A DNA stretch of 64,000 nucleotides, from contig JAUJEB010000002.1 in the NCBI GenBank assembly GCA_030442055.1, positions 302,883-366,882 of the forward strand, read 5' to 3'. The stretch's first letter is position 1. Each line of letters starts with the position of its first letter. A program made the position numbers and the translations under genes. Origin of the DNA: Agaribacillus aureus. Its GTDB lineage: Bacteria; Bacteroidota; Bacteroidia; Cytophagales; Cyclobacteriaceae. Below, piece after piece: positions 52,803 through 61,641 of the stretch. The notes below the pieces were generated by a model. The model was not told where the DNA came from. It saw nothing but the letters and a program-made list of their open reading frames with translations, and made no database searches.

Positions 52803-54710
52803 TTAATTCAAAATAATATTTTCAACCACTACAACCCAGTCTTTATCCTGGTCTGAAGGTGGGAGTCCGATGTCGGCTGGTCCTCCTGCCACAACCGTAC
52901 TGATACTTCCTTTTTGAAAAGAACCGCCTTCTCTGGGGTTAAACCATTTTATACTGTATTCATCCTTTGCCTTTGACAGGTCCACCGAGGCGGTGCCCCC
53001 GTAAGGAAGATACAGTACTATTACCTCCTGTTTTTTGGTAAAACACCAGGCGTTGCCTGAAATCACCATTTCATCATTACTTTCCATGGTGGGAAAAGGT
53101 ATTTCATTATTGAAAAAGTCCAGTGCAATGCGTGTGTAATCCCACATGCGGTCCCTGGAGCGCCAATCTTCACATTGCAGATCGTTATTGTGATTTTTGT
53201 AGCCAAAATACCACTCAACACCGGCTCCTCCTGCCATCAGATTACCCCATAACACTTCGGCCCGCACACTGTCCTGATTGTTTACCTCCCGATCATCGGG
53301 ATCTACGCCCCTGGACGCATGCCCTATTTCATCAATGGCAACCACCCACTGTCTTCCAGCATTTCGCGATTGATTGAGCCATAAAATCGTTTCCTCGTGA
53401 GCCACGGTCTTACGATCTATTTGCATCGACATACCATCCATGCTTTGGTCGCCCAGCAAGGCGTTAAACATCTCGTGTCTCGGTTCCCGTGCGGCATGGG
53501 TGTGGATTACCCGGAGGCTTTGATAAGGATCGTGCATTTTAAAATAGTTCACCATTGCCTTTTGCTGCCGGGTAGACTGGCCGTCCGGCGACCAATGCGT
53601 GGGGCCATTTTCTTCACCCATATTCCAGGTAACGCCAAGATGGTGGCCAAATCTGGCTATCAGCTCCCTGTAATACAATTTACGTTCAAATTTCGTATCG
53701 CCGTCATCCAATAGCGTTTCATTTTCCGTTTCCTGCAATATCATATGTAGCAACAGCCCCAGCCGATCCATGTGTTCAAAAACAATTTCCCATTGGTCGA
53801 GTTTGCTGCAATCAAAGCGTAACCTTTCCTCATATCCTGTGTAGGGCCATACGTCCTTGCCATCGCCGTTAATGTTCATTGTCAAAAAATAAACAGAATT
53901 AAGACCTTTGGCTGCCAGGTAATTGAGGCCACCAATAATACCCTTACCTTTTCCACCCTGCCATGTAGGATCTCCTTCCTTCCAATCCTTTATGTGAGGC
54001 CCATAGGAATGAAGCTTCCCGTCAGCAGATGCCTCTCCTGCCCGATTTTCTGCATTCCACCGCACGGTTCCATCAAAGTCCTGATAAGCCAGCAAATTTT
54101 CGGGACTGCCCGCCCCTCCTTTGATAAAATACTCGCCGGTCCCGGCAAATTGCAGGTATCTTTCCTCACGGTATTCAAGCTTGCCCTTGCCTAAAAAACC
54201 GGGAGCTGATTTGTCAGCTGGTTTTATAGTAAATTGTCCGTGCGCTCCATCAAAAGCTAATGCCCGACCCGCTTTTGGATCGCTGTCAATGGCTATGTTC
54301 TCCCCTTCCCGGAACTGCGCCTTAAACTTCCACTCACCAGGTTTGTCAGGGGTAAATTTTACCCGCCAAATATTTCCCTGTGAGGCGCCGGTTTCTGCGG
54401 CTTGTCCATCGGCGGCATAAAACCCCGGTACCAGCAGAGAATCGCTGCCATTTGAGAATAAAACGTTTAATCGATAATTAAGAAAAGGGTTGTTATCAGC
54501 CTCTTCAGAGGTTTGTGGCCCCATAAAGTCGATGGCTAGCGTATGCCAACAGGTTTGTTCCCCTGTCATTTCGTAAGGAATCTCCTGTTTACATCCAGCC
54601 CACATAAAAATAAAAGGAACTAGTAGCAGGTAAAAAAAATGATAAAGTGATTTTGGCGCGCGTTGGTGGCCTTTACCAAAACCAGGTTGTTTTACGCTTT
54701 CTTTTTTCAT
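52803..54710 (-). CDS. DUF5060-containing putative glycoside hydrolase, lipoprotein
   Basis: This exported protein has about 635 residues. The start at 54710 gives a basic N-region and a lipobox (MWAGC). An N-terminal DUF5060 beta-sandwich (about 45-150: CWHTLAIDFMGPQTSEEADNNPFLNYRLNVLF, then VKFTPDKPGEWKFKAQF) is followed by a TIM-barrel-like region (about 215-530). Candidate catalytic acids are in WNMGEENGPTHWS and WVVAIDEIGHAS, the strand-4/strand-7 pattern of clan GH-A enzymes. The C-terminus is a small beta domain (EVIVLYLPYGGTASVDLS). The family is annotated as putative collagen-binding or DUF4038-like glycosidases. It is divergent from a GntR regulator with a shared operator, so it is probably that regulator's target. 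Confidence 0.85.
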   Translation of the reverse strand: MKKESVKQPGFGKGHQRAPKSLYHFFYLLLVPFIFMWAGCKQEIPYEMTGEQTCWHTLAIDFMGPQTSEEADNNPFLNYRLNVLFSNGSDSLLVPGFYAADGQAAETGASQGNIWRVKFTPDKPGEWKFKAQFREGENIAIDSDPKAGRALAFDGAHGQFTIKPADKSAPGFLGKGKLEYREERYLQFAGTGEYFIKGGAGSPENLLAYQDFDGTVRWNAENRAGEASADGKLHSYGPHIKDWKEGDPTWQGGKGKGIIGGLNYLAAKGLNSVYFLTMNINGDGKDVWPYTGYEERLRFDCSKLDQWEIVFEHMDRLGLLLHMILQETENETLLDDGDTKFERKLYYRELIARFGHHLGVTWNMGEENGPTHWSPDGQSTRQQKAMVNYFKMHDPYQSLRVIHTHAAREPRHEMFNALLGDQSMDGMSMQIDRKTVAHEETILWLNQSRNAGRQWVVAIDEIGHASRGVDPDDREVNNQDSVRAEVLWGNLMAGGAGVEWYFGYKNHNNDLQCEDWRSRDRMWDYTRIALDFFNNEIPFPTMESNDEMVISGNAWCFTKKQEVIVLYLPYGGTASVDLSKAKDEYSIKWFNPREGGSFQKGSISTVVAGGPADIGLPPSDQDKDWVVVVENIILN

Positions 54711-54803
54711 ATTGGTGGTATTAATTGAAAAGTGTACCATGACCGGACCCTAAAGCCAATTATAATATGCCTAAGTGATGCAAATCTAATTAATTCTGCT
54801 TAA

Positions 54804-54825
54804 TTTTGTATACCGTATACGAAAA
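54804..54825. promoter_or_regulatory. Double GntR/FCD-type operator
   Basis: The segment TTTTGTATACCGTATACG (continuing AAAA) contains two GTATAC palindromes (54808-54813 and 54815-54820), each matching the FadR-subfamily operator core GTnTAC with flanking T and A. The site is 21-42 bp before the gntR start and about 95 bp before the divergent DUF5060 gene. It would let the regulator control itself and its neighbour. Match to the family consensus is from general knowledge. Confidence 0.6.
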
Positions 54826-54845
54826 TGCAATCAAATTATAGCTGA

Positions 54846-55484
54846 ATGAAGTTAGTAAACGACAATTTAGAACGGAAGGCTTATCTGCGCGTAAAGGATA
54901 TGATCCTCAAAAAACAGCTCCTGCCTGGACACAAAATTGTACAGGACAAGCTGGCCGAAGACCTGGGTATTAGCAGAACTCCTCTAAGATCAGCTCTTCA
55001 AATGTTGGAAGCCGAATACCTGTTGGAGTCTTTACCCACCAAAGGGGTAGTTGTCAAAAAATTCACGGACCGGGAAATTGTTGAAATTTATGATTGCCGG
55101 ATTGCCCTTGAAGGAACAGCTATCAGATTATTCACCACGAGATCAAACCCTTCAAAACTAAGAAAATTGTTTGAGCCTTTTTTACCCGGCGACTGGACAA
55201 CGATCGATAACCAGGCCTACCGGAAGGCCGATAGTCAATTCCATGATTACATTATTTCGAAGTGCGGCAATGAGTTCCTGCGCAAACTTTTCCACCAGGG
55301 CAATCTGCTGGTTTGTATTAATCTGATCGGGCTGGTAAGACCTCCGCATGAGACGCTTCCGGAGCACATGGAAATTATAGCGGCTATCGAAAAAAAAGAT
55401 GCTGACTTGGCCGAAAAACTTGCCAAAGAACATCTCGATATATCAAAGCAACTCATCTTACAAAAAATGAAAAGCAATGAGTAG
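54846..55484 (+). CDS. GntR family regulator, FadR/FCD subfamily
   Basis: This 212-residue regulator has an N-terminal winged helix (about 5-72: AYLRVKDMILKKQLLPGHKIVQDKLAEDLGISRTPLRSALQMLEAEYLLESLPTKGVVV, with the GISRTPLRSAL recognition helix typical of GntR) and an FCD ligand-binding domain (about 85-205). Metal-site type residues are in the Asp of DSQFHDYI and the His of PEHMEI and AKEHL. FCD regulators usually sense small organic or sugar acids and act as repressors. It is divergent from the DUF5060 gene, sits next to the double GTATAC operator, and is followed by a kelch gene 110 bp on. Confidence 0.93.
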   Translation: MKLVNDNLERKAYLRVKDMILKKQLLPGHKIVQDKLAEDLGISRTPLRSALQMLEAEYLLESLPTKGVVVKKFTDREIVEIYDCRIALEGTAIRLFTTRSNPSKLRKLFEPFLPGDWTTIDNQAYRKADSQFHDYIISKCGNEFLRKLFHQGNLLVCINLIGLVRPPHETLPEHMEIIAAIEKKDADLAEKLAKEHLDISKQLILQKMKSNE

Positions 55485-55511
55485 CCTTTTGCCTGATAGC
55501 GTATGTTTTAA

Positions 55512-55529
55512 ATTTACACGGCTGTAAAT
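55512..55529. promoter_or_regulatory. Dyad upstream of kelch gene
   Basis: ATTTACA-cggc-TGTAAAT is a perfect inverted repeat with 7-bp arms in the 110-bp gap between gntR and the kelch gene. It lacks the GTATAC core of the upstream operator, so a different regulator or a weak hairpin is more likely. Confidence 0.35.
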
Positions 55530-55594
55530 GACTTTTATAATCTTAAAATTATTTATATTAAATACTGTATTTAAACCTAAATCAACATTGTGAC

Positions 55595-56578
55595 ATGAAG
55601 AGATCCACTTTCCTTATATTATCAGCATTTGTATTTTTCAGCGGTTTTTCCCAGGCCCAGGAGTCCGGGCAAATAATCGAAACCGTTAACAGTCCTACGG
55701 CCAGGCATGAATGCGGGGCCGTTGCCTTTGACAATCAGCTCTTTTTAATAGGCGGCAGAGGGATAAAGCATGTAGAAATTTTTAATCCCAAAACCAATAG
55801 CTGGAAAAAAGCTGGCAAGACTCCTTTCGAAATCCACCATTTTCAACCGGTGGTATATGGCAATGAAATCTACATTTTGTCGGCCTTTACTGGAAAATTC
55901 CCAAGAGAAACCCCTCTTGAAAAGGTGTGGATATACAATCCCAAAGACGACAAGTGGCGGGAAGGTCCGGTTATTCCTGAAAACAGGAGAAGAGGTGGTG
56001 GCGGTGCCTTGACTGTCGGTGACAAAATATATGTTGCAGGGGGTATTATCGATGGCCACCACAGCGGTACCATTCCCTGGACCGATGTATTCGATCCCAA
56101 AACAGGAAAGTGGGTAGAATTATCAGACATGCCCCACCGGCGGGATCATACTGTCGCAGTTGGCGATGACCAATACATGTATTTGCTGGGAGGAAGAACC
56201 ACGGACTATCATGAGGAAGACAACTACGGCGCCTTTATGGCAAAGACCATCAATAAGGTAGACCGATTCAACTTTTCCACCGGAAAGTGGGATACGTTGG
56301 CTGAGGACCTGCCTGTCGCTACTGCCGGTGCCGGCGCGGTAATGATAAAGGGAAAGATTTATTATATGGGCGGAGAAACCGGTCAGGTGGCCGCGCATAA
56401 CGAAATTCAGGTTTATGGCATTAACACTAGAAAGTGGGAAATAAAAGGCTCCCTGGAAAGAGGCCGGCATGGTACGCAACCTGTTGTGATAGGTGGTAAA
56501 ATGTATATTGCAGCCGGTAGTGGCAATAAAGGCGGAGGGCCAGAGCTTTCTTCTACTGAGGCTGTTGCATTACATTAA
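55595..56578 (+). CDS. Exported kelch-repeat beta-propeller protein
   Basis: This 327-residue protein has a signal peptide (about 1-22, ending SQAQ). Five to six kelch motifs follow, with the paired glycines and W: DNQLFLIGGRGIKHVEIFNPKTNSWKKAG, GNEIYILSAF..WIYNPKDDKW, GDKIYVAGGIIDG..VFDPKTGKW, YMYLLGGRTT..FNFSTGKW, GKIYYMGGE..YGINTRKW, and GKMYIAAGSGNKG. They should form one six-bladed propeller. Related exported kelch proteins include sialate mutarotase (NanM) and galactose oxidase-like proteins; nothing here fixes the ligand. The position after an FCD regulator and a putative glycosidase suggests a sugar-linked role. Confidence 0.9.
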   Translation: MKRSTFLILSAFVFFSGFSQAQESGQIIETVNSPTARHECGAVAFDNQLFLIGGRGIKHVEIFNPKTNSWKKAGKTPFEIHHFQPVVYGNEIYILSAFTGKFPRETPLEKVWIYNPKDDKWREGPVIPENRRRGGGGALTVGDKIYVAGGIIDGHHSGTIPWTDVFDPKTGKWVELSDMPHRRDHTVAVGDDQYMYLLGGRTTDYHEEDNYGAFMAKTINKVDRFNFSTGKWDTLAEDLPVATAGAGAVMIKGKIYYMGGETGQVAAHNEIQVYGINTRKWEIKGSLERGRHGTQPVVIGGKMYIAAGSGNKGGGPELSSTEAVALH

Positions 56579-56693
56579 ATAACTTATATTCAGTTATTTG
56601 CAAATGTATTTTAAATTTTTACTTTAAGATTCATTGGTTTGGCTATCATAGATTACCGACACCAAACCAGTGCCGGATATGCTGGTAAAAGAT

Positions 56694-56728
56694 GGTTTCA
56701 GGTGTTTGGCGGGGCAACACTTGAAACC
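56694..56728 (-). terminator. Hairpin downstream of AraC operon
   Basis: GGTTTCAGGTGTT (56694-56706) pairs with AACACTTGAAACC (56716-56728), 13 pairs with one wobble or mismatch, around a 9-nt GC-rich loop. It begins 34 nt after the araC-like stop codon on the minus strand and is followed there by ATCTTTTACC. It probably terminates the minus-strand operon and separates it from the convergent kelch gene. Confidence 0.5.
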
Positions 56729-56761
56729 ACAACAATCGCGGTGGTTATAATTAAAATAGTG

Positions 56762-57796
56762 TTATACCATCATGTCATCAATCACAGACTGGTTTTCCCT
56801 GTATTCTTTAGGGGATAGCTTATATTGTTTTTTAAAGGCAGTAGCAAAATATTGGCTGCTGGAAAAACCACATTCATAACTAATTTCTGTCACATTTTTT
56901 CCAATTTCTTCTCTTAACATTTTTTCAGCGGCCTCCAGTCGCACCTTTATCAGATAATTTATGGGTGTCAAATTAGTGAGTTGCCTGCAATATTTGGTGA
57001 GACTGCTGATTCCCAACCCACAGTGATCAGCCATTTCGTCCAGCGTCCAGTGGCGTTCAAAATCGGTTTTAAGGTGATTCAGGAATATTTCTATGGTTCT
57101 TAAATTAACCGTTAGAGACTCATCTAATTCCACCTCCCCTTTCTTAAATAAACTCAGCATTTGCAGGAGCAGCTCATTGATCAATATGTTGAGCCTGGAA
57201 TGTGGAATGGCTTTTTCAGCTTCGTCCAGGCACTTTCCAAACTCTTTAAACAACTCATGAAGCATTCCACCCGTTTTCCATACCGGCATTTCATTCTGGC
57301 GTAAGACTTTGGTCAGGTAATCCAGATCATCCGGTGACAGGATAATCCAGTCCGGCCAATTCCATTTTTGATGTGGTTGCCTGACACCAACGTCAATAAT
57401 CATCCAATACAACTTGCCGATCGTAACATCAGGATTCCCTACTTTGTGCAGCTGCCAGGGCCTGGTGACGGTAAAATCACCGGGTTTCAAATTAAACTGC
57501 TCCTGCTCCGTAGTAAAGCTTAAATTTCCGGAGGATAAAAAAGTAAATTCAATACCTTCGTTGCGATGCCAGTCCAACCCCCAATGCTGGCTTATTTTTG
57601 CATCCCAGTACCCAAGACTGTAGACACCATCCAAAACACCTTCAGGAAGATCCAAGCCGGGATAATTAACGCGACGCAGGCCTTTTACCTCCAATTGCCC
57701 CGAATTCATGGCATGGATTAACGGAACACAGCGATCCGCCTGATAGATTTGATAGAAATTTTTATTGGGTTCTTTTTTCATTTTGAAACTTAACAT
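56762..57796 (-). CDS. AraC family transcriptional regulator
   Basis: This 344-residue regulator has an N-terminal cupin-like sensing domain (about 45-140: HWGLDWHRNEGIEFTFLSSGNLSFTTEQEQFNLKPGDFTVTRPWQLHKVG) and a C-terminal double helix-turn-helix (about 235-335: LDEMADHCGLGISSLTKYCRQLTNLTPINYLIKVRLEAAEKMLREE, then VTEISYECGFSSSQYFATAFKKQYKLSPKEYRE). Its ATG overlaps the stop of the isomerase gene (TGATG), so it is translated with the operon; an ATG five codons later is also possible. Being last in the operon it may autoregulate it, perhaps through the dyad at 61405-61439. Confidence 0.94.
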   Translation of the reverse strand: MLSFKMKKEPNKNFYQIYQADRCVPLIHAMNSGQLEVKGLRRVNYPGLDLPEGVLDGVYSLGYWDAKISQHWGLDWHRNEGIEFTFLSSGNLSFTTEQEQFNLKPGDFTVTRPWQLHKVGNPDVTIGKLYWMIIDVGVRQPHQKWNWPDWIILSPDDLDYLTKVLRQNEMPVWKTGGMLHELFKEFGKCLDEAEKAIPHSRLNILINELLLQMLSLFKKGEVELDESLTVNLRTIEIFLNHLKTDFERHWTLDEMADHCGLGISSLTKYCRQLTNLTPINYLIKVRLEAAEKMLREEIGKNVTEISYECGFSSSQYFATAFKKQYKLSPKEYRENQSVIDDMMV

Positions 57797-58659
57797 CAGA
57801 TCACTGCTGCATGCAATGATCCCAGTTTGTTAAGATAATCAAAACTTTTCTTAACTGCCTCCTCTCCGGCTATTTCCAATGTCGTATATCCATCAAATCC
57901 AATATTCATCAACGCCTTATAAATATCCTCAATACCCACTACTCCATCTCCAAGCGGTATCAGCGCCATACCGCAACCATAAATTTTGCCTCTTTGTGCG
58001 ATCAGCTCTTCGGGAAGATCTTTCCAGTGGACGTGCTCTATCCTGGAACCCAGCTTGGTGATCATTTCAATCGGATCTCCTCCCCCCAGCCAAAGATTTC
58101 CCGTATCAAGGTTTATTCCAAGGGCTTCTGAATTGCATGCATCAATTATTTTTTCCATGTGCTGGACGGAGTCTGTAAACTTACCGTGCGGTTCGATCAA
58201 TATTTTAATACCATAGTCCCGGGCCATTCGCAATGGTTCATACAGTTTTTCCCTGATCTGGAATATTCCTTCGGCATCGGAAAGGTTTTCCCCAAATGCT
58301 GTATGCGCATCCCCTTCTGTCGTGATCACATGCTCCACGCCAATCGATGCTGCGAGCCTGATCGCTTTTACAATTTGCGATGTACCATACCGCCAGGGCG
58401 CACTGGCGTCCAACAAAGTGGCATGGGCACATACGCTGGTAATGGTTATGCCCCGGGATTCAAACAATCGTTTCAGATCAAAAGCGTTGGCATCCAAACT
58501 TGCCACCGAATTAAATCCAAAATGAGATCCCAGGCAGGCGCCGTCCGAATTGTCGGTTATATCGGCATATTTAAAACCCCAGTCCCGGATCTGATCTACC
58601 TGTTTATCCAGGGTTTCAAAGGGGTTAATAACTGCGAAACATCCTATTTTAATAGCCAT
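57796..58659 (-). CDS. Sugar phosphate isomerase/epimerase-like TIM-barrel protein
   Basis: This 287-residue cytoplasmic protein is of the xylose isomerase-like (AP endonuclease 2 fold) family. Metal-ligand type residues are visible in VEHVITTEGDAH, KILIEPHGKFTDS (Glu), LGINLDTGNLWLGGGDP (Asp), IEHVHWKDLP (His) and the C-terminal GYTTLEIAGEEA (Glu). Relatives include hydroxypyruvate isomerase, tagatose/psicose epimerases and inosose dehydratase-like proteins; the substrate is not evident. It overlaps araC by 1 nt and follows the PmoA-like gene after 45 bp. Confidence 0.9.
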   Translation of the reverse strand: MAIKIGCFAVINPFETLDKQVDQIRDWGFKYADITDNSDGACLGSHFGFNSVASLDANAFDLKRLFESRGITITSVCAHATLLDASAPWRYGTSQIVKAIRLAASIGVEHVITTEGDAHTAFGENLSDAEGIFQIREKLYEPLRMARDYGIKILIEPHGKFTDSVQHMEKIIDACNSEALGINLDTGNLWLGGGDPIEMITKLGSRIEHVHWKDLPEELIAQRGKIYGCGMALIPLGDGVVGIEDIYKALMNIGFDGYTTLEIAGEEAVKKSFDYLNKLGSLHAAVI

Positions 58660-58704
58660 TGTTATTTATTTTAGTTGATAAATTGAATTAGTGTTGGATA
58701 TCAT

Positions 58705-59700
58705 TTAATCGCCGGTATCCTGGAGATCGATGTATTTTTTGTAATAGGCATTAATCTCGCCTCCGGTCATTTCCCTACTATGGACCAAAACCCGATACTT
58801 TAAATTCAGGGTATTGCCAGGTAGGATGACCATGGGTTCATCAAACAGTATGCCTGCATTTAAAAATGCGAAATCGCCTTTCTTATAGACATACCACGGC
58901 ACCTGTCCAGATCCATTTTCCGGATGGTTGAACATGGCCACTCCCGGACGTCCATTACTATTGCCTATGGTGCCTGACAAGTCCATCCAGTTCGCTTTTT
59001 CTCCATGACCTATGTAGTTTGCTTTATTGACCCAACCGTTGGCATCAATATATTGGTGTCTAGTCAAATTTTTTGAGGCCCTGAAAGAAAGGCCGGCATA
59101 ACCTCCATAGGTCGGACCACCCAATTTTCCAGGTAAGGTTCTATCCAGGATAACAGTATCGGATTTTGCCAAATAATAAAGCGACCAATCAATAAAATAA
59201 TTTCCAAGACTATCCGGTGCGGACACCCTGATTGTTCTTTTTTCCCTTAAGGCTTCACGGCCGGCCTCTGGAGTATAGGAAAGGTCTATTTTGAAAGTAG
59301 CCGAGAAATCACCTGATAATGTTTTGGAGATGCCGGTGATGGCAGGAGTACCCTGGGATTTCCTGGTGTTGATGTCTTCCTCCCAAAAGTTGCTGTTATT
59401 GATAAATTTCCATGAAAACCACAAACCATAGTGCCAGGGATGATCTTTAGGCCTTAGCCACGCCAGGTTTTGACCGTCAATGGTGGACAATGGATAAAAA
59501 TATGGCTTTCCATGGGCCTTATCATAATTAAATTGCCAAATGGTTTTCATGCCGTTCAGAAGTACCGCGCAACTATCTGACTCCAGCCAGGCATAATCCT
59601 GCCAGGCGTGGTTTGATTGCCCTGCTTTTTCTTTCAATGCTGCTGAAAGCCCACCAGCGAAACATAAGATCGAAGAAATGAGATAGATGACCGCTTTCAT
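58705..59700 (-). CDS. PmoA-like (DUF6807) exported protein
   Basis: This protein has 331 residues from the ATG at 59700; the longer reading starts at TTG and overlaps the upstream gene, so it is rejected. The signal peptide is VIYLISSILCFAGGLSAA. The body matches the DUF6807/PmoA-like family: PYFYPLSTIDGQNLAWLRPKDHPWHYGLWFSWKFIN..FWEED in the first half, and GGYAGLSFRASKNLT, GVAMFNHPEN and PGNTLNLKYRVLVH in the second. Despite the name it is not part of methane monooxygenase; the family occurs in sugar-catabolic loci of Bacteroidota and Planctomycetes with unknown biochemistry. Only 4 bp separate it from the upstream gene, so they are co-translated. Confidence 0.88.
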   Translation of the reverse strand: MKAVIYLISSILCFAGGLSAALKEKAGQSNHAWQDYAWLESDSCAVLLNGMKTIWQFNYDKAHGKPYFYPLSTIDGQNLAWLRPKDHPWHYGLWFSWKFINNSNFWEEDINTRKSQGTPAITGISKTLSGDFSATFKIDLSYTPEAGREALREKRTIRVSAPDSLGNYFIDWSLYYLAKSDTVILDRTLPGKLGGPTYGGYAGLSFRASKNLTRHQYIDANGWVNKANYIGHGEKANWMDLSGTIGNSNGRPGVAMFNHPENGSGQVPWYVYKKGDFAFLNAGILFDEPMVILPGNTLNLKYRVLVHSREMTGGEINAYYKKYIDLQDTGD

Positions 59701-59704
59701 GTCA

Positions 59705-61354
59705 TTATTCAATTTTCAGGCTTTGCAAATACCCTAAGAGGTCGCTAACTTCTTCCTCAGTCAATCCGGAGAGCAGTCCGGCAGGCATTAATGAGGTGGT
59801 TACCATTTCATTTGATTCGATTTCTGCCCTTTTTATTTTAACAAGCTGGTTCCCTGCCACCATCATTGTAATCTCATCATTGCTACTGGTTACCATCCTG
59901 CCGCTAATGATGCTTCCATCTTTTTTCGTAACTAAGTTTTTATCAAAACCGGTTTTGATATTTTTGTTCGGGTCATTGATCGATTCCAGAATTTGATCTC
60001 TGGATAGCAACGCACCTATGCCAGACAAATCCGGCCCCAGGAGGTTTTCGTTTCCATCTACTGAATGACAGGTGTTGCAAATTCTCTTTTTAAATATCTT
60101 TTTCCCCTCGTTGATATTGCCGAATGCGACGGAAGTATTCCGTCCCGGATCATCAAGTTTGACCCATGGCGCTTCTATGAGTCTATATATGGCCCCCATA
60201 GGTTCTCTGTAAGGTGTGTGACGTGGCCCCTCGATCCCAAACTGTGCCACGTACAGATCACCTTGCTTACCAAACTCGACATCAGAAAGTTTGGCGAATT
60301 TATCAGCTACGGGGTACTCGCTGGCCTCATAGCTGCCATCGCTGTTTTTGGCTAATCGCACTCTCGATATAGAGCCATCATCCCACTGGCCATCAGGGCC
60401 AAAAAATGCGATAAATAAATCCCCTGAGGTGCCATCAAAATCATTGTTACTTTTATTGAAAGTTATTCCGGTTGGGGCAAACCCATATTTTAATTTCACC
60501 AAGGGTTCAGTTGCTGGTGAGTGATTGGGAAATTTTGGAATATTAGTCCCGTAAAAATTTCCTTTTATGGCTAAGTTCAATTCTTCATATTTGTTCTCAT
60601 TACCTCGGTTATCCGAAAAAAACAAATCTCCCTGCTCATTAAAGCGCATTCCGTAGGCAAACCTTAACCCCTGCGCAAAACTTTCGTAGGTTTTTCCATC
60701 CGGAGCAATTTTCAGCAGGGACCCTCTAAGTTTCTCCGGATCCGGCGCCGGGTTGTCGTTCCAGGCATCGGTGCAAAGAATTGCATACAAGTATCCTTCA
60801 GGCCCAAATTCAAGTCCGAAGGTCCAGTCGAACGGATGCATCGTATAAGGAAAGTCAGCGAAAAACGTGTAACTGTTATCGGCCACTTCGTCTCCATTCG
60901 TGTCTTCATATACCCTTATTTCCTGTGTAGTACCTACAAAAAGTTTGTTCCCCTTGAATAACATGCTTGTGGGATATCTTAAATCATCATCTTTGACATC
61001 ACAATACAATTTGGCATGATCTTCCAACCCATCGTTGTCAGTATCATGCAACGAGAAAATCTCTCCGGTATAATTGGCGGCATACATACGTCCGCCTGGC
61101 CCAATAGCTACTTCGGTTGGATTCCACAGCGCCACGCCCGTTGTAATGGGTAATTTTACGGTTGCATAGTGGCCGTAAACCTGAACCGAGGTATCCGTGT
61201 GCTGTTTTACAATGTCATCCCATTTTTTTGCGCCGGCCTCAGTCGATCGCTCTGCATTCCCGGTACCACCTTCTGGAACACAGGAATAAAGGGACACTAC
61301 AAAAATCAGGATGTAAGAGATTTCAGAAACTTTACGCTTGCGATAGTCAGCCAT
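59705..61354 (-). CDS. Sugar dehydrogenase-like beta-propeller fused to cytochrome c, lipoprotein
   Basis: This protein has about 549 residues. The ATG at 61354 is used because the longer reading begins with TTG. The N-terminus is a lipoprotein signal (ISYILIFVVSLYSC). Next comes an L-sorbosone/PQQ-glucose dehydrogenase-like propeller (LWNPTEVAIGPGGRMYAANYTGEIFSLHDTDNDGLEDHAKLYC, LEFGPEGYLYAILCTDAW, YGMRFNEQGDLFFSDNRGNENKYEELNLAIKGNFYG). The C-terminal class I cytochrome c domain has heme motif CNTCH, with its first Cys about 123 residues before the C-terminus, and a likely Met ligand in SLMPAGLL. It could oxidise a sugar in the periplasm and pass electrons through the heme. It is first in the operon with the PmoA-like, isomerase and AraC genes. 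The cofactor (PQQ or none) is not certain. Confidence 0.88.
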   Translation of the reverse strand: MADYRKRKVSEISYILIFVVSLYSCVPEGGTGNAERSTEAGAKKWDDIVKQHTDTSVQVYGHYATVKLPITTGVALWNPTEVAIGPGGRMYAANYTGEIFSLHDTDNDGLEDHAKLYCDVKDDDLRYPTSMLFKGNKLFVGTTQEIRVYEDTNGDEVADNSYTFFADFPYTMHPFDWTFGLEFGPEGYLYAILCTDAWNDNPAPDPEKLRGSLLKIAPDGKTYESFAQGLRFAYGMRFNEQGDLFFSDNRGNENKYEELNLAIKGNFYGTNIPKFPNHSPATEPLVKLKYGFAPTGITFNKSNNDFDGTSGDLFIAFFGPDGQWDDGSISRVRLAKNSDGSYEASEYPVADKFAKLSDVEFGKQGDLYVAQFGIEGPRHTPYREPMGAIYRLIEAPWVKLDDPGRNTSVAFGNINEGKKIFKKRICNTCHSVDGNENLLGPDLSGIGALLSRDQILESINDPNKNIKTGFDKNLVTKKDGSIISGRMVTSSNDEITMMVAGNQLVKIKRAEIESNEMVTTSLMPAGLLSGLTEEEVSDLLGYLQSLKIE

Positions 61355-61404
61355 TTTATCATAAACATTTGCTAATACCAAGCTATTAATTTCTTATATC
61401 AAAC

Positions 61405-61439
61405 ATGTTCAAAATATAACTTCACGATATTTTGAACAT
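61405..61439. promoter_or_regulatory. 13-bp perfect dyad before the cytochrome/PmoA/AraC operon
   Basis: ATGTTCAAAATAT (61405-61417) and ATATTTTGAACAT (61427-61439) are perfect inverted arms around 9 bp. The dyad lies 51 bp upstream of the chosen operon start at 61354, so it is either an operator overlapping the promoter or a hairpin in the 5' leader. The operon ends with its own AraC regulator, the best candidate for binding. This is inference. Confidence 0.5.
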
Positions 61440-61622
61440 TTTCATGGAGCGGTTTATCACGACTCCTAAAAATAGTCGGCAGAATGATAAGATGTGTCCT
61501 GACATATTTAAACCAACAAATCCAACCGGCAGAAAGTGATGTAGAAACCGGGAATGGCTTCGAATGAATTAATTCAATATGTATATAAGGGAAGCTGACA
61601 ATAAATATACTTATTGACACCA

Positions 61623-61641
61623 TAACCTGGAATTCAGGTTA
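61623..61641. promoter_or_regulatory. TAACCTG-gaatt-CAGGTTA dyad
   Basis: A perfect inverted repeat with 7-bp arms. The right part, GAATTCAGGTT, recurs as a direct copy about 108 bp further on (near 61737). Together they resemble a pair of sites for one dimeric regulator. No assignment is possible. Confidence 0.3.

Noticed and set aside
58159..58674. 171-codon plus-strand ORF antisense to the isomerase gene
   Set aside because: Shadow of a real gene; no domain signature.
61399..61623. 74-codon minus-strand ORF in the long divergent gap
   Set aside because: It spans the dyad at 61405-61439, has no recognisable motif and begins far from any promoter-like element.
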